Part shown: piece by piece, positions 31,781 through 42,444 of the stretch
Layout of the letters: each line of letters starts with the position of its first letter
How positions within the stretch are numbered: position 1 is the stretch's first letter
NCBI GenBank assembly: GCA_025917655.1
Contig: CP084608.1
Location: 1,922,001-1,986,000 of the forward strand
DNA length: 64,000 nt
DNA from: Chlorella sorokiniana
Taxonomy: Eukaryota > Chlorophyta > Trebouxiophyceae > Chlorellales > Chlorellaceae
Reading direction: 5' to 3'
Notes under the pieces: generated by a model
What the model saw: the letters and a program-made list of their open reading frames with translations, nothing else
What the model was told of the DNA's origin: nothing
Database searches by the model: none
Position numbers and translations under genes: made by a program

Positions 31781-34700
31781 ATGCTGAGTTCCGCTTGGGT
31801 GCTCCCTGGTGGAGCTCTAGGCACACGTACTGCGTCTTATGGCCACAACGGTGAGTATCATGCGCGCTCGGTCGCCAGTATGGTGGGGAACGGACGCAGC
31901 ACCCAGGCTAAACAGCAGCGAGGCGCCCTTGCTCGTCCGCCACGACAAGAGCCTCTCGACGGGCCTAAACTTGCATTGGACATGGTTTGCGGTCACCGAC
32001 ACGAGCCAGCACGGCTGTGCGGCTGCTGCACGGAGGGCCCGCCGCCGTCGCGCTGCTGCTGCCGCAGGCCGAGCTCACTGCACCCCTGCAACCCCCCTGC
32101 AGGTCGTGGCACCCGGCTGCGCATAGTCGCCGCTGCTGGCGGCAAGACGCGGAGGCGCCGGGCGCCTCCCCTGCCACCAGCTCTGGGGATGAGGAGATGT
32201 GGCGCCTGCACCAAGAGCTTCTTGAGCAGGCGCGCTGCCGCCACCTGGCCCGCTGCAGCTGCCCACATCCACTCCCCCTGCTGCTACCGCATCGTTTATC
32301 AATTTGAAGCAGTGCAGCAGCCAGGCAGCAGGAATATCAGGGGCATGCAACTTACGTTTGGTTGTTGGCACAGTTGCCGCCTGCCTCGATGAGTCCCGAA
32401 TGCTCGTTTGCCTTGCTGCTCAGCAGCTTCCAAGGCGAACCCGCTTCCTGCATCCCCTGGAGCTGCTGCAGATAGAGGAGCGCAAGCGTGCGCAGCAGGG
32501 ACTGCTGCAGCAGCTGGGTCAGCCCATCAAGGCTGCCCGCGTGGCCCCGCCGCCGCCCGCGCGCCAGGCGCCGCTAGCGCCGGCTCGCCCGCAGGCACCG
32601 CCGCCGCCACCTGTCACACAGCAGGCGTCGCAGCCTGCGGCGCCCCGCGCCCTGCGGCGGTGCCACCCCTCCGCCGGTGCGTCCCATGGCAGCCCCGCGC
32701 CGCCGCCCACCATGCCGCCGCCACCCGTCGTGCCACCGCCACCCGTCAGCCGCACGGCGGCGCCGCCCGCGCCCACCGTGCCGCCACCCGCCCCCGCCCA
32801 CCGCCCACGCGTGCTTGAGTTTCCGACGGAACCTGCGGCAGCGACAGCGGCAGCGCCCCGCGGCAGTACCAGCCCGCCCCACCGCCGCCGCCACCACAGC
32901 CGCGTGTGCAGGAGCCGGAGCCGGTGGCCCCCGCCGCCCCTCAGGAACCGGAGAAGCCGCACAACCCCAACGCCATGAACATCGTGTTTGTGGGCGCCGA
33001 GTGCGCGCCCTGGTCCAAGACGGGTGAGCCCCGGGAGGCGCCGTGGCTGCCTGCGGGGTTGGGGGCGAGGGGAAGGCGGGCACCGGCCGCGTGTGGCTGT
33101 GCCGTCGCCGCATGCTGCCCTCCCCTGGGGTGCCCTGTGCTCACCGGCTGGCCACAACACCCAAGAGATTCCTCCTCAAACCCCATCCCCACCCGTATCC
33201 CCCACCCAACCCCAACCCCTTGCGCGCACCAGGCGGGCTGGGCGACGTGATGCACGCGCTGCCCAAGGCCCTGGCCAAGCGTGGGCACCGCGTCATGTGC
33301 ATCGCCCCGCGCTACAAAAACTATGACGACGCGTGGGAGACGGGGTGCGCCACCGCATGAACGTGTTCAACAACGAGCAGGAGGTGGGCGAGGGTGGGGT
33401 GGCCTGGTGGCAACGGCGGCGGTGGTGATGCCCTTGTGTATGTGGGCGGGCCAGGATTGGGTGTCAGCATTTGTGGGGTGGAGGGTGTTGATTAGCAGGC
33501 TGCAAGGTCCGGCATGCGCTTGGTCCGCCGCTCGCGGTCCCTCACCTCCCCTCTCCCCGGTTGTCGCAGGTGGGCTACTTCCATTCCTACCGCGACGGCG
33601 TGGACTATGTGTTTGTGGACCACCCTTCCTACCACCGTTGGGGAGGTGAGGGTGGACTGGAGGGGTGGAGGCTCCATTACGAGGGGCTGGGGAGCGGGAG
33701 CTGCTGCCGGGAGGGAGAACGGGGCAGTGCGCTATGCGTTGTGCGGGTCGGACCGTGGTGCGGGGCTCTTGTGATGGCGGGTCAGAGTGGCAGCGGTCGC
33801 GCGCGTTCAGGCGTGGCTGGTGTAGCCCCTTTAGTAAGGGGTAGCCTACAGCCGCCGCTTGAGGTGCCTGCAAGCGCTGGCCCTCTTTCTGTGCCCCGCC
33901 ACCTCGACACGTCTGTCAAGCTCCTCAGCTTCTTTACTTCCATCCCATCCAATGCCGTCACTCACCCCTGTTTGCTTGCCCCCCTCCCCCGATTCAGACG
34001 AGATCTACGGCGGCTCCCGCGAGGAGGTGCTCTTCCGCTGCGCCCTGCTGTCCAAGGCGGCGCTGGAGGCGCCCTGGGTGGTGCCCTGCGGCGGGGTGCC
34101 CTACGGCGAGGACAACCTGGTGTTTGTGGCCAACGACTGGCACACCAGCCTGCTGCCCTTCTACCTGCAGGTGGGGGCCGCATCTCTTCGATGCACACAC
34201 CTGCCTCAAATCCCACACTATTTAACCCCCGTTTGCTGCCTCCCTCCATGTCTCGGCACCTGCACTGCTTGTGCCCCCGTGTGTGCCTCCCAGCCCGCCG
34301 ACCCGCAGCGCCGTGCACACCCCCCGCCGCAGGCCCACTACCGCGACCACGGCAAGTACCACTACGCGCGGTCGGTGCTGGTGCTGCACAACGTGGCGCA
34401 CCAGGGGCGGGGCCCCATGGACGACCTCTCCTTCCTCGAGGTGCCAGACCACTACACCGAGCTGTTCAGGTGGGGCGCTGGGTGGCGGGGCTGCGGATGT
34501 GTGGAGACGTGTGAGGACGTGTGCGGGCGCGTGTGTTGATTGTGTTTGGTGCGGGCGTGTGGGTGTGTGTGGGAGGGGGAGCAGAGGGGGGGGGTCGTCC
34601 AGGGATCTCGCGCCAGCCTGGGGTGCTGTGCCAATGGTTGGGTTCATGCCTGATGTGCTGCTTCACGTCCGTCTGCTTGCGCCCATTCCACCGCAGGCTG

Positions 34701-37142
34701 TACGACCCTGTCGGCGGCGAGCACATGAACATCATGAAGGCGGGGGCCATCACCGCACACAGGTGGGCAGCATGGGGGAGCTTGCGCAGGTGGAGGCACA
34801 CGTGGCAATCAGGCCCGCCCGCAGGCCTTGCCGCACGGGAGCTCGCCGCGTTGCGCTGCATCCCCCTTCCCGGGACCGCCTCTCACAGCTGTTTCCGCCT
34901 CCAGCGACAAACATCACTGCCCCATGCCGCTGTCCCGCTCCTTCCAAACAGGATGGTGGCGGTGAGCCACGGGTACGCGTGGGAGTGCCAGACGCAGGAG
35001 GGCGGCTGGGGCCTGCACGCCGTGTTCCAGGAGCACGCCTGGAAGCTGCGGGGCGTGGTGAACGGCATCGACACCGCGGAGTGGCACCCTGATGTGGACC
35101 CCCATCTGCAGGGCGGTGCGTGGGGCGCGGTGGGGGTTTGTTCGCTTTTCATTTTTTCATGGGACGGGGATACACTCGTGCTGCTGTGCGCTCTACCAAT
35201 CAAGCGACGTGGTGTATGTTTTGGACTGCGTTTTCAAGCGTTTCCACCGGCTGTTCCCAACCGCCACCCACCCATCCACCCTGCGCAGACGGCTACGTCA
35301 ACTACGACGCCGACAGCCTGGACAAAAAGGCAGAGTGCAAGGCAGCGCTGCAGCGGGTATGTGGCCTGCATGCGCTGCAGCGGCCTCGGTCACGCAGTAA
35401 TCGCAAGGGCCTCAAGAGCCGGCATGTGTTTCACGCAGCATGTGGCTCCGGTGCTTTCCTTCCGCAAGCAGCCGCCTGGACCGACCCCCCCCCCGCCCCC
35501 GCCTCCGCTGTCGGCTGTCTTGCAGGAGCTGGGGCTGCCGGTGAACCCGGACGTCCCCTGCTGGGCTTCATCGGCCGGCTGGACTACCAGAAGGGCGTGG
35601 ACCTAATCCGCGACAACTACGACTGGCTGATGGGGGTGAGCAGGGGCAATGTGTTTTTGTGTTGGGATGGGCGTTCATCATCCAGCACAAGCAAGCAGCC
35701 AGGCCGCGAATGGATGACGAGACTATAGTGCAGTCCTGGGTGGCGTGCTTCTGATCATAATAGCCCACCTTGGGATGCTGGGGGAATGCCCAGCCAGGTG
35801 CCATTTCAGCTTGTTCCTGCCTGGCTGCATGCCGAGCACATTCGCCGTCTCCCCCATGCTGCAGAGAATGCCCAGCTGGTGCTGCTGGGCAGCGGGCGGG
35901 AGGACCTGGAGAATGCGCTCAGGTGAGCGCACAGCTTCAAAGCAGCTTTGCTTGTGTTTGTTTTTCGAACGACGCAACAGGTGCCAAGGGCATGACCAAC
36001 CTTGGTGGGGCATGACCAACCTTGCCTCTCACTCCAGGCTGTCTGCAAGCTTGTCTTCACGTCGCCACCCTTCTTTTCCATATTGTGCAGGGAGATGGAG
36101 GCGCGCAACCACGACAAGTGCCGTGGCTGGGTTGGGTTCTCCGTCAAGATGGCGCACCGCATCACCGCCGGCTGTGATGTCCTGCTCATGCCCTCCCGCT
36201 TTGAGCCCTGCGGCCTCAACCAGCTCTATGCGATGGCCTACGGCACAGGTGTGTGTGTGTGCATGTGGGGTGCGGTGGGGCGCGGGGGGCGGGGGCAGGG
36301 AAAGGGTACGGGGAGGAGGGGGGCGTATTAAATGAGGGGGAAGATCAGCAGTTGGAGGCAGAGTCGCTGTGTCGCAGCGGCCATGCCCTTCCGCAGGTGC
36401 CCCGGTGCTTGCTGTTTCGAGGGCCGACGCGCTGCTGCGCCTCCACATCCCCCTGCAGTGCCCGTGGTGCATGCCGTGGGTGGGCTGCGGGACACGGTGA
36501 AGCCCTTCAACCCGTTTGAGAACAGCGGCACCGGTGGGTGCGAGTGTGGTGCAGGCCGTGCATCCTGCCTGCAGCTCTCCCGCTCCGCCTGCAGCCGTGC
36601 CTCCTCCACTCCCTTCCATAGTTGCCTGCGCTTTGGCCAGGCCGTCCTGAGCGCCTCCGTTTGCTGTGCGACCCTCCCCCTGCAGGCTGGGTGTTTGAGA
36701 GCGCCGACACGGAACGCTTCCGCAACGCCATGGGCGACGCGCTGTACACGTACCGCCAACACCGCGACAGCTTCAGGTGGGTTGGTGTTGCGGCTGAGTG
36801 GGTGTAGGGCACAGTGGAGACCATGCATGGGTGGAGAGTAAGTTTGGTGCTGCCACGCTGTGTGGAACAGCGTGCATGTTCGCGTGCCGTGCACTTGCAC
36901 AGCACATGCGCGTTAGATGAAGTGTACCGCAAGGAAGACACAGTCCAGCCCAAGGGCGCAAGCTGCCATGCCTCATGCCGGAACAACCCTGCGCCTTGCT
37001 GCCATTGACCCTGTCCCCGCTTGCTGCCCCTGGCGCGCCTGCAGGGCCCTGCAGCTGCGCGGCATGCAGCAGGACTTGAGCTGGGACCACGCCGCGGAGC
37101 AGTACGAGGATGTGCTGATGCAGGCCAAGTTCCAGTGGTAGA
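31781..37142 (+). CDS. SS2: Soluble starch synthase II (GT5), plastidial
   Basis: Elongates glucan chains of starch from ADP-glucose in the plastid. The GT5 domain starts at [20 protein letters not shown], whose KTGGL loop binds ADP-glucose, and includes [60 protein letters not shown] and [11 protein letters not shown]. The ending [10 protein letters not shown] is characteristic of the SSII class. A transit peptide, a Glu/Gln-rich helix ([13 protein letters not shown]) and a long Pro-rich linker precede it. Exons: 31781-31850, 32103-32229, 32472-33023, 33233-33383, 33570-33645, 33998-34170, 34333-34469, 34697-34762, 34952-35115, 35289-35356, 35526-35635, 35865-35922, 36091-36248, 36459-36533, 36686-36776, 37045-37142. 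Exon 2 ends at a GC donor. Five one-base frame breaks (near 32158, 32857, 33344, 35561, 35635) sit in G/C runs. Confidence 0.94.
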
Positions 37143-38269
37143 GGCTGCTGCTGCACGGCTGCAAGCCTGCAGTCCTGTGAGCCTGGGGCACGCCACGCCC
37201 GCTGCCTGCATCCAGCAAGCAGGGGCGCTCCTGCCGTCGCCCCCTCCCTCCTCCAAGCACTCTTTCCCTTCCGCACTCCCCCATTTTTTGTGTTTCATTG
37301 GCCCCTGCCTACTGACGCTCGAAGGACCTGCCTGCTGCCGCCGGTCGGTCACGTGGCACGTCGGCGGCAGGCAGTGCCCTCGGGCAGGTGGCAGGGGCAG
37401 CATGCCTTCTCATTGTCAGCTGCATGGCTTCTGATATGCTTGCCAGCCATGCGGCCAAGTCTGCCTCTCCCTCTGCCCACGGCGCACGCTCTGAGTGCCG
37501 CCGTGCGATTTTCTGGACGGCCCGTCTCCACAACAAAAAGAAGAAAAGCCTTTGCAACAAAGCCCTGGCCCTTTGGCACGTGTGTGCATGCACCCCTTGC
37601 CTTTTCAAGGGGCATACCCTTCGTCGTCCGCATTAGCCCCTTTTGCACCACCGCTCGCCCACCACCCCCAGCGTGCCGTATTGCACAGCCTGTAATCATG
37701 CGCCCCTTCACCCGCCCCTTTGGTTTGAGTGACCTCCATTCCACTGTCCACTGTATTTCATCAATTCCCTGCTCCGTTTGATCGCGCTGGTAGCGAATTG
37801 CTGCTGGTGGTGCATTTGCTGTCCAAACCGTGTTGCTGCCCGTTCTTGCGCGCTTGAGCTTGGAAAGCCGAGCTTGCTGCCCCTGCTGGCTTGCTTGCTG
37901 TAACATTGAAGACTGCAAGCGGCACTGGATGATCGGAGCATGGCTGTTGAACATGGGCATGAGGCGCCAGCACAGCGCTGGTGGCTGCTGACTAGCAGGT
38001 GTCTGAGGTGTGCGGGCCTTCTTCTTCGACAGAAAACACTGATTCACGAACACCCCAAGCCTCGAGCCACACCAGCATTGGACAAGGTAGGGCGGTCCAA
38101 GGCTGGGCAGCCTTTGACAGCGGCCTTCATTCGGACTGCTGTACCCCTGATTGCCAGCAGCCCTTGTCAGGCACAGGTTGGCCTCTGCCTTGTAGCTTGT
38201 GGCGGGGCACTTGGAGTGTGCAGCACCCCCTCCTGCCTTCCGTGCCCCTGCCACAGCAGCTGGGCAGCC
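37143..38269. other. Intergenic, starch synthase 3' region and next promoter
   Basis: About 1.1 kb without a recognisable gene. A TGTAA at 37691-37695 is a candidate poly(A) signal for starch synthase, about 550 bases after the stop. Long minus-strand frames across this stretch have no family resemblance and run antisense into the next gene. Confidence 0.5.
37691..37695 (+). terminator. Candidate TGTAA poly(A) signal of starch synthase
   Basis: First clear plus-strand TGTAA after the starch synthase stop. The distance implies a 3' UTR of roughly 560 bases, long but usual for chlorophytes. Confidence 0.4.
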
Positions 38270-40330
38270 ATGCGAGAGAAGCGGCTGCCCTTCAGTGACG
38301 CCGAGGCTCTGGACGAAGAGGAGGAGCCAACCAAGCGGCAGCGCACGCAGTTTGTGGAACTGCAGCCCTCCCAAGAGGACCCAGGTGGGGCGTTTGGGGA
38401 GTCGAGAGGCATGGGGAGCCGGTGCGAATCCCAGGAAGCTTGGCCCAGCCCTGTAAGCGCTGAGCGTGTGGCTGCCGCCCTGTGGAAGCGCTGCCCGAAA
38501 GGCTGCCGCGCTGCAGCCGACGCGATTGATGAGGAGGTGCCCGGCTCGGTTCCAGCGGGGTGGACCCCCTGGTGCTCGCCGACCGCCCGTTTCATCCCTA
38601 CAGCCCGGGAGGCGAGGCCAGCTGCACTTCTTCACTACCCTACCCCCATGGGGTCCAGACGCTCTTGCTGCCTTCATTGCTTCCGTACACTGCACTTAAA
38701 TTGGCATGCGCAGCGTGAGCAAAGCGTGCTGCTGCCCACACCGCCCTTGCTTGCAGACCCAAAGCTCAGCAGCAGCCGCGCAGCAGGTAACCCAGGCTTT
38801 GCGAGGGCCCAGCGAGCATTGCTGCGCCGCCGGCGAGAAGACAACAGCACACTGGGCCAGGCGCTGCAGGCGACACAGCGCAGCCCCTACACATGTGCTG
38901 CATCTGCCACTGCATGAGCCAATCAGGACACTTTCGTGACGGGCACTGCGGCTGCATGCCTGCTGGCTGAGGAAGCGGCCCCCCAGAAAGCAAGCCCTGA
39001 GCTGTCATGGCCGCATGCCCGTACTGCAGGCCCAGGAGCAGTACGACCAGCCCGAGGAGACGGTCAACGAGCGGGGGGTGCCCATAGAGCCATTCCACCT
39101 GCGACGCGAGCTGTGGGTGAGGGGCGGCAGCAGGCGGGGGCAGCCGGGAGCATACTTCACGGTGAAGGGAAGGGCGCAGCGTCCGACAAGCTTGCCGGCT
39201 TGCCGGTGGTAACTGATGGGCAAGTGATGTCGGGGTGCCACTTGCAGGAGGGCTTTTACGAGCCATCTGGCAACTACATTGCCTATGACCAATCTGAAGA
39301 GAAGGACGCTTGGCTGGAGAGCCTTGATGGTGGGCAACCGGGAGTCACCGCAACGTTGAGCTGCCCATGTGTCTTCAGGGCTTGGTGAATTGGCTGGCAG
39401 CTGAAAAGCATGACATGACCAACCCCTGGCCCAATCCCAGACCGAGTGCAGGGCACTGGTGAGGGCACCGCCGAGCGCCTGCCCTACCCAAACGAGCCTG
39501 TGGCGGAGCCGCCGCCGCTGCCCCCCCCGCCAGCTGCTGACGTACGGGGAGCGGCTGGTGGGGCTGCTGCAGCCGGGGGAGACGGTGCCGCAGGCGCTGA
39601 GGTGAGGGGGACAGCTGGGTGGGGGGGGTGGCGGTGTGTGAGTGCGTGGGTGCGGGTGGGAGGGTGGGGGTGGAGGGGGGGGGGGGGGGGGGGGCATGCA
39701 ACGGCACGTGCCTGGGGGGGGGGGCATGCAACGGCACGTGCCTGGGAGCAAGCGTTTGAAAACAGAGCAAGGCCAGCGTGCTGTACTGGAAAACAGGCTG
39801 CCGGGCATGTAGCCTGCCAGGCAAGCTGAGCCAAGGCCCTGCGGCTTCCATAGCAGAGCTGAGTTTGAAGCCATGCCTGCCAGTCTGCCCATGCCTGCCG
39901 CAGGCGCCTGGCAGGTGGCGGCCCCGTGCTGGACAAGTTTGGCAGCAGGGAGGAGGCGCGCGCTTTCTTTACGGACCGCGTGCGCAGCGGGCATGCCGTG
40001 CCGCCGGGTAACTACAGCGAGTTCAGGGAGCTGACAGGTGGGGGGCTGGGGTGTTATTACGGGGCAGGGGGGGGGCTGTGTGTGTGTGTGTGTGTTGCTG
40101 TGAATGTGGGGGTGGCAGTGGTAATGGCACGCACCAGCAGCTGCGGCTGCAGGCCCTCATGCCTCTCGACAATTTGGACATCTGCTTCTCCCTCCTTGAC
40201 CGTCCTGCATGCAGAGGCTGCCGAGGTGCTGTTTGATGGCGGCTTCACCGAGGTCTACACAGCCTCGAGGGCCGAGCTGGACGGGGGCATGCTGGGCCGG
40301 CTGCAGGAGAGCAAGAGGCGCCCTGAGACT
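38270..40330 (+). CDS. Lin1/CD2BP2-like U5 snRNP protein (N-terminal and middle regions)
   Basis: Resembles CD2BP2/U5-52K and yeast Lin1, a U5 snRNP assembly factor in the nucleus. The acidic, basic N-terminus (EALDEEEEPTKRQRTQFVEL) carries a KRQR-type nuclear signal. GVPIEPFHLRRELWEGFYEP and GNYIAYDQSEEKDAWLESLD match the family's first conserved block. LVGLLQPGETVPQALRRLAG and EAAEVLFDGGFTEVY match the second. Exons: 38270-38384, 38757-38786, 39030-39116, 39248-39329, 39441-39601, 39904-40037 and from 40215. The join between exons 2 and 3 is out of phase, so an exon is missed or a base is wrong there; a C run near 39520 also breaks the frame. The GYF domain expected at the C-terminus was not found. 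The end of this gene is therefore uncertain. Confidence 0.7.
39680..39745. repeat. Tandem G-run plus 20-base repeat, two copies
   Basis: A long G homopolymer followed by GCATGCAACGGCACGTGCCT occurs twice in direct tandem, in the intron between exons 5 and 6 of the Lin1-like gene. Confidence 0.85.
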
Positions 40331-41951
40331 GCTGCCTGCCAGGCAGGGCAGAGGGATCAAGGGGCAGAGGCAGGGGGCAGGCCGCTGGGGCAGGGCGGCG
40401 GCGCCATCACGACCCACCAGAGGCGGCGCCCGCCGCCGCTGCTGAGCCGCCTGCGGCGCGTGGGCAGCCCTCCGTGCCCAGCGGGGAGCGCACAGAGGCC
40501 GCCACACGTGGAGGCGAGGGCGCGGGGCTGCAGCGCTGGGTTTTGCTGCGGAGCTTCCCAAAGACGTGCTGGAGGAGCAGCCGCCTACCGTGTTGCCAAA
40601 CTTGGTGAGCGCGTCAAAATTGCCAAGCCCGCCAGCTTTGCTGGCTCAGCCAGGGCGCCTGGCTTCAGTCACTTTCTAGAACAATCGAGATATTTCGAAG
40701 CATACTATGCACCTTTACCCTGCTCCGCATTTCTCTGCCCTGTCCCTGAACAGGTGATGGAGGCAGGGCTGGGTGCGCACGGCGAAGCCCCCACTGCCGT
40801 CGAGCTACGCCAGCAGCAGGGTGCATCTGGAGAGGGCGGGCCGACAGGTCAGCAACATGGGCTGCCCGGGGATCTGCCTATGCCAGCATCGCAGCCCGCT
40901 CGCGCCGCCATGGAGGCTGCCCTGCACGGCACCTTTGGCGGAGGGGCGGCATCCGTAGGGGCGCATGCCGAGCCTGCCACGCGACACCTGCAAGGCAGCA
41001 ACAGCCGCCCGGCGGGCGGCACGTCAGCTCGCACTCTTTCCCTTGCTGCGGGGCAGCAGGGGCCGCCAGATGAGCAACTGGAGACAGAGTTTCAGCGGGC
41101 TGCTCGGCGGCACCACGACGTCGTGCAGCTGCCGCTGCCCGAGCACGGTGGCAGGGGCGTGCCTGACCTGGCTCCAGCTGCCGGCGGCAATTTCCGCGAG
41201 CGGCAGCAGCAGGGGGTGGACCAGCCGAGCACCAAGGTGCTGCCTGGAGCTGGAGGCGGCGGCGGTGAGCGCCCTGCCCGTTCCCAAGCGGCAATTCAGG
41301 TCAGGCCCTCGCTCTGCCGCTCCTTTGGCTGCTGCCTCTGCTGCTCCTTGGCTGTGTTTTACGGCAGGATGCTTGAGGCAGGTACCAAGGGTCACGCAGG
41401 GCGATTCGGCGCCCGGCTGGCAGGAGCTGCTGCATCCCACCAGCCTGCCCGGCGAGGTGGCGGGCCTGGTTGAGGACCCGCTGGCCTACCCACCCCCAGC
41501 CAGCCAGCTGTGGCCAGCCAGGGACCTGGCCTTCACAAAGGCAATCACAAAGGCAAGGGCACCGGCTACATTGACGGCGTGCTGCCCAAGAGAGCGGCCG
41601 CGGCGGCATCTGCCACTGGCAACGTGGCTCTGATGGGCGTCATGGTACAGCCAGCGGTGGGGGCTAGCGCTGCGGGGGCTGCCTTGGCTGGTCGGCTGGG
41701 AAGTGTGGAGAGGCTGCTGGAGGAGCAGGAAGAGCAGGTGGGGCTTGCGTGTGCCAATTGGTCTGCAGTTCTAGTTTTCAAGTCGGGATGATGCGGCAAA
41801 CACGGCTGTGTGAGCCTGGGGCTGCCTCCGCTGCAGGCGATGCACCGCGGGCAGGGCGCCCGCACTACCAAGCAGGCCATTGCGTTCGACAATGAAGCCG
41901 CCAACCTTGCAGTTGCCCACGGCGCTGATGCTGCGCCTGCTGAAGAGTGAG
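40331..41951 (+). CDS. Coding-like stretch, unrecognised; separate gene or 3' exons of the Lin1-like gene
   Basis: Several exon-like segments read well but belong to no family I recognise. In order they include ELPKDVLEEQPPTVLPNL ending at a GT donor near 40602, an Ala/Gln/Gly-rich block from 40753 (VMEAGLGAHGEAPTAVELRQ), WQELLHPTSLPGEVAGLVED near 41425, GKGTGYIDGVLPKRAAAAA near 41560 and a last exon from about 41838 with GARTTKQAIAFDNEAANL, ending at a TGA near 41949-41951. Reading frame changes between segments, so introns and base errors are both involved. No membrane segment, signal peptide or catalytic motif is apparent. No GYF domain, which would tie it to the gene upstream, was found. 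Confidence 0.4.
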
Positions 41952-42444
41952 GGTTCGGCTGTGACTGTGACAGCACGCGGATTTATGCATGCACATGCCC
42001 TTGCTTGCTTTAGCAGTGGTGATTACAAGTGCCAACTAAGAATGGCAGTCTCGTTCTAGAAAGCCCTGATGGCCAAACAATAAAATGCATGCAAATAATA
42101 GTCAAACAAGCGAGCCAGTGTCTGAGTGCTGCTGTTGCTGCTGCTTGGTCAAGACAGGAGGTGCACAGGCGCTCCAGCCAGCGGCGGCGAAAGAAGACAG
42201 GGCAGGCGAAAGTACAAAGGTTGTATCAAAGGTGTCGCGCAACAAAGGAATGGCAGGGGTGCAAGGAACATTGCTTCCTTCCCCACTTCCCCACAAAATT
42301 ACACAGAGGGCCGCAGGCATGCGCGGCAATTTCTCAGGGGAAGGAGGCTGGTGGGAGCGAAGGCCGAGGCCTTCGCTAAAGGCTAAGCCCGCTGCGGCGC
42401 GGACTTGCAGCCACCGTAGGTGGAGCCGCCCACGCAGCCAGGGC
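41952..42444. other. Convergent 3' spacer
   Basis: About 490 bases between two converging genes. Apart from the minus-strand TGTAA at 42299-42303 nothing was recognised. Confidence 0.5.
42299..42303 (-). terminator. TGTAA poly(A) signal of the oxidase-CFAS fusion gene
   Basis: TTACA on the plus strand, about 142 bases downstream of the fusion gene's stop on the minus strand. Confidence 0.5.

Noticed and set aside
37349-38695. 448-residue open frame on the minus strand
   Set aside because: Covers intergenic DNA and antisense of the first Lin1-like exon. No domains and no consistent splice pattern.
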